Below are positions 61,362-64,000 of a stretch of DNA of 64,000 nucleotides, piece after piece. Made by a program: the position numbers and the translations under genes. Within the stretch, counting starts at the first letter, position 1. Every line of letters begins with the position of its first letter. A model generated the notes under the pieces. That model did not search any database. It worked only from the letters and a program-made list of their open reading frames with translations, and was not told the origin of the DNA. The stretch is from JABDOU01 sp041567895 (lineage in GTDB: Bacteria; Actinomycetota; Acidimicrobiia; Spongiisociales; SHLN01). The stretch spans positions 1-64,000 of the forward strand of contig JBFGAX010000010.1 in NCBI GenBank assembly GCA_041567895.1, read 5' to 3'.

Positions 61362-62231
61362 ATGAGAGCCGAGTACCTCATAGGCGAAGCCGCTGCCAAC
61401 CTGAGGCGCAATCTCCTGCTGGCCATCGGGGCGGTGCTCGCCGTGTTCATTTCGCTGCTCATGACCTACGCCGCGCTGATCGTGGGCGAGATCACCCGTA
61501 CGACCACCCTTCAGTGGCAAGAGGGTGTCACCATCATCGGCTACCTCCACGAGGCAGACCTGGCGGATCACACAGCTGTGATCGAGAAGGCCGAGGGCTG
61601 GCCGGAGGTCGAAAGCGCCACCTATTTCTCAAAGGCGCAGGCATACGAAGAATTCAAGGAACTCTTCGCAAACCGCGACCGCTGGATCGAACTGGTGGAA
61701 CCAGCCAAGATTCCCGCATCCGTCCGGATCGTGCTCGCCGACACCGAAGCCCACCGGGCCGTGGTGGATCAGCTTGCCAAGGAACCGACTGTTCGCAAGG
61801 TCGTGTCTCCCGAGGACAACCTCAACGACGTTTTGACAGTTTCGAAGTTCCTCAACTTTGGAGCCATTCTGCTCGGTGCCACGCTGGGAGTCTCCGCTCT
61901 CGTCTTGATTGCGAACACCGTTCGGATGGCGATCTATGCCAGGCGGGAGGAGATCGGGATCATGAAGCTGGTTGGTGCCAGCAACTGGTTTGTCCGGACC
62001 CCGTTTCTCCTGGAGGGTTTGATCGAGGGTTTGCTGGGTGCCGGTCTGGCAGTGGCGGTGGGCTGGGTCGGATATCAGTGGCTGCTTGGCTCGTTTGACA
62101 TCGGCGTCATCGAGACCGATCTGCCCACGTCGTTTTTGCTATCACGCGGGATGCTGGTCCTCTTATTTGGCGGAGTAGTCGGGGTGTTGGGAAGCGCCGT
62201 CGGTCTGCGACGCTGGCTCAAGGAGAGTTAG
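61362..62231 (+). CDS. ftsX: Cell division protein FtsX
   Basis: This 289-residue permease has one N-terminal helix (LLAIGAVLAVFISLLMTYAAL), an extracytoplasmic domain (GVTIIGYLHEADLADHTAVIEKAEGWPEVES...), and three C-terminal helices with VRMAIYARREEIGIMKLVGASNWFVRTPFLLEGLIEGLLGAGLAV as the FtsX signature. It transmits FtsE ATP hydrolysis to a periplasmic or wall-side activator. The gene next door encodes a coiled-coil M23 protein, the expected partner. Confidence 0.95.
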   Translation: MRAEYLIGEAAANLRRNLLLAIGAVLAVFISLLMTYAALIVGEITRTTTLQWQEGVTIIGYLHEADLADHTAVIEKAEGWPEVESATYFSKAQAYEEFKELFANRDRWIELVEPAKIPASVRIVLADTEAHRAVVDQLAKEPTVRKVVSPEDNLNDVLTVSKFLNFGAILLGATLGVSALVLIANTVRMAIYARREEIGIMKLVGASNWFVRTPFLLEGLIEGLLGAGLAVAVGWVGYQWLLGSFDIGVIETDLPTSFLLSRGMLVLLFGGVVGVLGSAVGLRRWLKES

Positions 62232-62233
62232 TC

Positions 62234-63451
62234 GTGCAGCGGCCGTGGGCGCGCATCATGGCGGTCTTCATGGGGCTGCTGCTGCTCGCCAGCTTCATGC
62301 CTGCGGTAGGCGCCCAGACAGCCAACATTCTCGAAGAGCAGATCGAAGAGAACCAGCGCAAGATCGATGCCATTGAGCAGGCGATTCTCGACGCAAACGC
62401 TCAGGCATCTGCGGCCGGATCTCAAATCGCCGCCACCCAGGCTCGCATCGCCGGGATTCAAGAGGCGTTGGCCGAATCGGAGACCGAACTCAACGCTCTC
62501 CAGTTCGACATCGAAACGGCCAAGGTCAATATCGAGCAAGCAACCGCCGACGTGTTTCAGCAGGAGCTGACGCTCGACGAGACCAGAACCGCAATGGCCG
62601 ACACCCGGCTCACGATCGACGATCAGGCCGTCGAGCTCTACATGCTCGGCGGGCCTCGCATCGGCTTCGCCCTGAATTTCGACGACATCCAATCGCGTGC
62701 GCTCGGCGAAGAGTATGCACGAGGCGTCCTCGTGAGTCTCGAGGAGCTGCTTTCTGGTCTCGCAGACCTCGAAGAAACCGAACGCGAGATTCTCGGTTCT
62801 CTCGAGTCACGGCGGGCAGAGCTCGAAGCCGAGAAGAAGCAACTGGAACTCGACCAGGTTGAAGCCGAAGCCGCCAGGAAACTGGTAGTTGATCAGCAGG
62901 CCCGCCTCGAAGCCGAGCTCGCCAACCAGCGCGCGGTGCTGCAGAGCATCGAACACGAGATCGCGCATTTCTCGGATGAACTGGACGCCTTCGCGGCCGA
63001 GGAAGATCGTTTGCAGCAGCTGCTGGTCGAGGCCCAGCAGGTCGGAGGCAATGCGCCGTCGATTCTGCTGTTCCCAACCCAGGGTCGCATCACATCATCC
63101 TTCGGCTATCGGCTCCACCCCATACTGGGATACGAACGTCTGCACGCCGGGGTAGACATTTCGGCGCCGTCTGGGACGGAGATTTTCGCGGCCGGCAGCG
63201 GCAAGGTGATCGGGGCGGGGGTCGCAGGCGGATACGGCAACCGGATCATCATCGACCATGGCGGCGGCCTTGCCACCCTCTACGCCCACCTATCGCGTAT
63301 GTCTGTCGCCGTGGGTGACTCCGTGGTCGCGGGCGACCTCATCGGCTACGTCGGCAGTACAGGCTTGTCGACCGGTCCCCACCTGCATTTCGAGACCAGG
63401 GAGAACGGCACGCCCGTCGACCCGCTCAACTACATTCCGCCATCGTTCTAG
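62234..63451 (+). CDS. Secreted coiled-coil M23 peptidase, FtsEX partner (EnvC-like layout)
   Basis: This 405-residue protein has a signal peptide (MAVFMGLLLLASFMPAVGAQ) and a coiled coil from about 35 to 260, rich in E, Q and A heptads. A C-terminal LytM/M23 domain spans about 285-400, with YRLHPILGYERLHAGVDISAPSGTEI, GYGNRIIIDHGGGLATLYAHLS and GPHLHFETR. Unlike EnvC, it appears to keep the zinc ligands (HxxxD and HxH), so it may cut peptidoglycan crosslinks itself, like PcsB-type proteins. Start GTG 62234 lies 2 bases from ftsX. Confidence 0.93.
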   Translation: MQRPWARIMAVFMGLLLLASFMPAVGAQTANILEEQIEENQRKIDAIEQAILDANAQASAAGSQIAATQARIAGIQEALAESETELNALQFDIETAKVNIEQATADVFQQELTLDETRTAMADTRLTIDDQAVELYMLGGPRIGFALNFDDIQSRALGEEYARGVLVSLEELLSGLADLEETEREILGSLESRRAELEAEKKQLELDQVEAEAARKLVVDQQARLEAELANQRAVLQSIEHEIAHFSDELDAFAAEEDRLQQLLVEAQQVGGNAPSILLFPTQGRITSSFGYRLHPILGYERLHAGVDISAPSGTEIFAAGSGKVIGAGVAGGYGNRIIIDHGGGLATLYAHLSRMSVAVGDSVVAGDLIGYVGSTGLSTGPHLHFETRENGTPVDPLNYIPPSF

Positions 63452-63460
63452 GGCTCGCGG

Positions 63461-63907
63461 ATGTCGAGCATCGTCAAGAACCGGCAGGCTCGTTTCAACT
63501 ACGAGATTCTCGATACGTATGAGGCGGGCATCGAGCTGACCGGATCCGAAGTCAAGAGCCTCCGCGGCGGCAACGTTCAACTGTCGGATGCGTATGGAAT
63601 CGTCAAGGACGGTGAAGCCTTTCTCGTCGGCGTGCACATCTCGCCATACACCTTTGCCCGGGCCGGTGGTCACGAGCCCGATCGGACCCGTCGGCTTCTC
63701 CTTCACAAAAAGGAGATCGAGCGCATAGGAGCCAGGCTCGGTAAAGAGCGGCTGACGATGGTGCCGCTTGCGCTGTACTTCAAGAACGGCAAGGTCAAAG
63801 TCGAGCTCGGTATCGGAAAAGGTAAAACCCGGTACGACAAACGAGAAACGATCAAAAAGCGAGATCAAAAGCGCGAGATCGACCGCGCCATCCGAGACCG
63901 GCGATAG
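63461..63907 (+). CDS. smpB: SsrA-binding protein SmpB
   Basis: This 148-residue protein begins IVKNRQARFNYEILDTYEAGIELTGSEVKSLRGGNVQLSDAYGIVKDGEAFL and contains RTRRLLLHKKEIERIG, LGKERLTMVPLALYFKNGKVKVELGIGKGKTRYDKRETIK. SmpB delivers tmRNA to stalled ribosomes for trans-translation. Size is standard. It lies 9 bases after the M23 gene. I looked for tmRNA in the remaining 93 bases and did not find it. Confidence 0.97.
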   Translation: MSSIVKNRQARFNYEILDTYEAGIELTGSEVKSLRGGNVQLSDAYGIVKDGEAFLVGVHISPYTFARAGGHEPDRTRRLLLHKKEIERIGARLGKERLTMVPLALYFKNGKVKVELGIGKGKTRYDKRETIKKRDQKREIDRAIRDRR

Positions 63908-63942
63908 CCGCTTTCAACCAATTGTCCGGTGCGGAGACGTGA

Positions 63943-64000
63943 GTGTCTTTGCCCGCAGACCCACTCTTTTCGGCGTTCGGCTTCTTTGTGCGACGTTGCG
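63943..64000 (+). CDS. Possible start of a gene cut by the window end
   Basis: A GTG at 63943 with CGGAG six bases upstream opens a frame to the window edge (MSLPADPLFSAFGFFVRRC). A second frame from GTG 63939 (MSVFARRPTLFGVRLLC) has signal-peptide-like character but poor spacing. Which, if either, is real cannot be decided from 58 bases. Confidence 0.25.
   Translation, partial: MSLPADPLFSAFGFFVRRC

Noticed and set aside
63908..64000. tmRNA (ssrA) gene after smpB
   Set aside because: No tmRNA 5' end or tag-like sequence is seen in the remaining 93 bases.

Overview
The window is a gene-dense, high-GC bacterial chromosome segment of the Actinomycetota type. The class Acidimicrobiia or a close relative is my best guess. 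The evidence is F420 biosynthesis (CofD/CofE), the order CofE-CofD / large glycosyltransferase / DUF5719-like / DUF3499-like / phosphomannomutase / adenosylhomocysteinase that is familiar from mycobacteria and streptomycetes, the run secA-prfB-ftsE-ftsX-M23 peptidase-smpB, many GTG/TTG starts and 1-4 base stop/start overlaps. I saw no tRNA, rRNA, CRISPR array, insertion sequence or prophage.

Layout. (1) 1-17.2 kb is an envelope polysaccharide region. It holds a membrane protein cut by the window edge, an ABC polysaccharide exporter pair, a 1,479-residue fused methyltransferase/glycosyltransferase, WecB and several GT2/GT4 enzymes. (2) 13.0-19.3 kb carries three secreted proteins with different heads (GH26-like, CAP, SpoIID-like) that share one C-terminal repeat module built on GDWDGDG units. 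(3) 19.4-24.8 kb has a rhodanese-E1 fusion, a membrane diguanylate cyclase, a small repeat-bearing unknown protein behind a dyad, and a PASTA-tailed class A penicillin-binding protein. (4) 24.9-30.6 kb is propionyl-CoA metabolism: the large subunit of a two-subunit methylmalonyl-CoA mutase, both carboxylase subunits and biotin ligase. (5) 30.5-37.6 kb has a degenerate hydrolase, an LCP ligase and a tightly coupled nucleotide-sugar operon, then cofE and cofD on the opposite strand. (6) 38.5-49.4 kb is the conserved GT / DUF5719 / DUF3499 block with small cysteine-rich proteins, a large membrane protein, GtrA, a GT2, manB and ahcY, closed by a 12-bp hairpin. (7) 49.5-56.5 kb has a divergent FtsH-like protein, ComF, and an overlapping operon of hpf, response regulator, HEAT-repeat protein and HD-GYP protein. 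(8) 56.6-63.9 kb has secA, prfB with a classical programmed +1 frameshift, ftsE, ftsX, an M23 hydrolase and smpB.

How the genes fit together. Sugar nucleotides made by Ugd, the UXS-like enzyme, the nucleotidyltransferase, GalE, WecB and ManB would feed the many glycosyltransferases. Product would leave through the ABC exporter and could be attached to the wall by the LCP protein, with wall growth and splitting handled by the PBP, the SpoIID-like protein and FtsEX with its M23 partner. The most system-like novelty is the hpf/response regulator/HEAT/HD-GYP operon, whose last two proteins appear to share an N-terminal domain, and the three-headed family of secreted repeat proteins. Functions are read from sequence alone; no database search was run.
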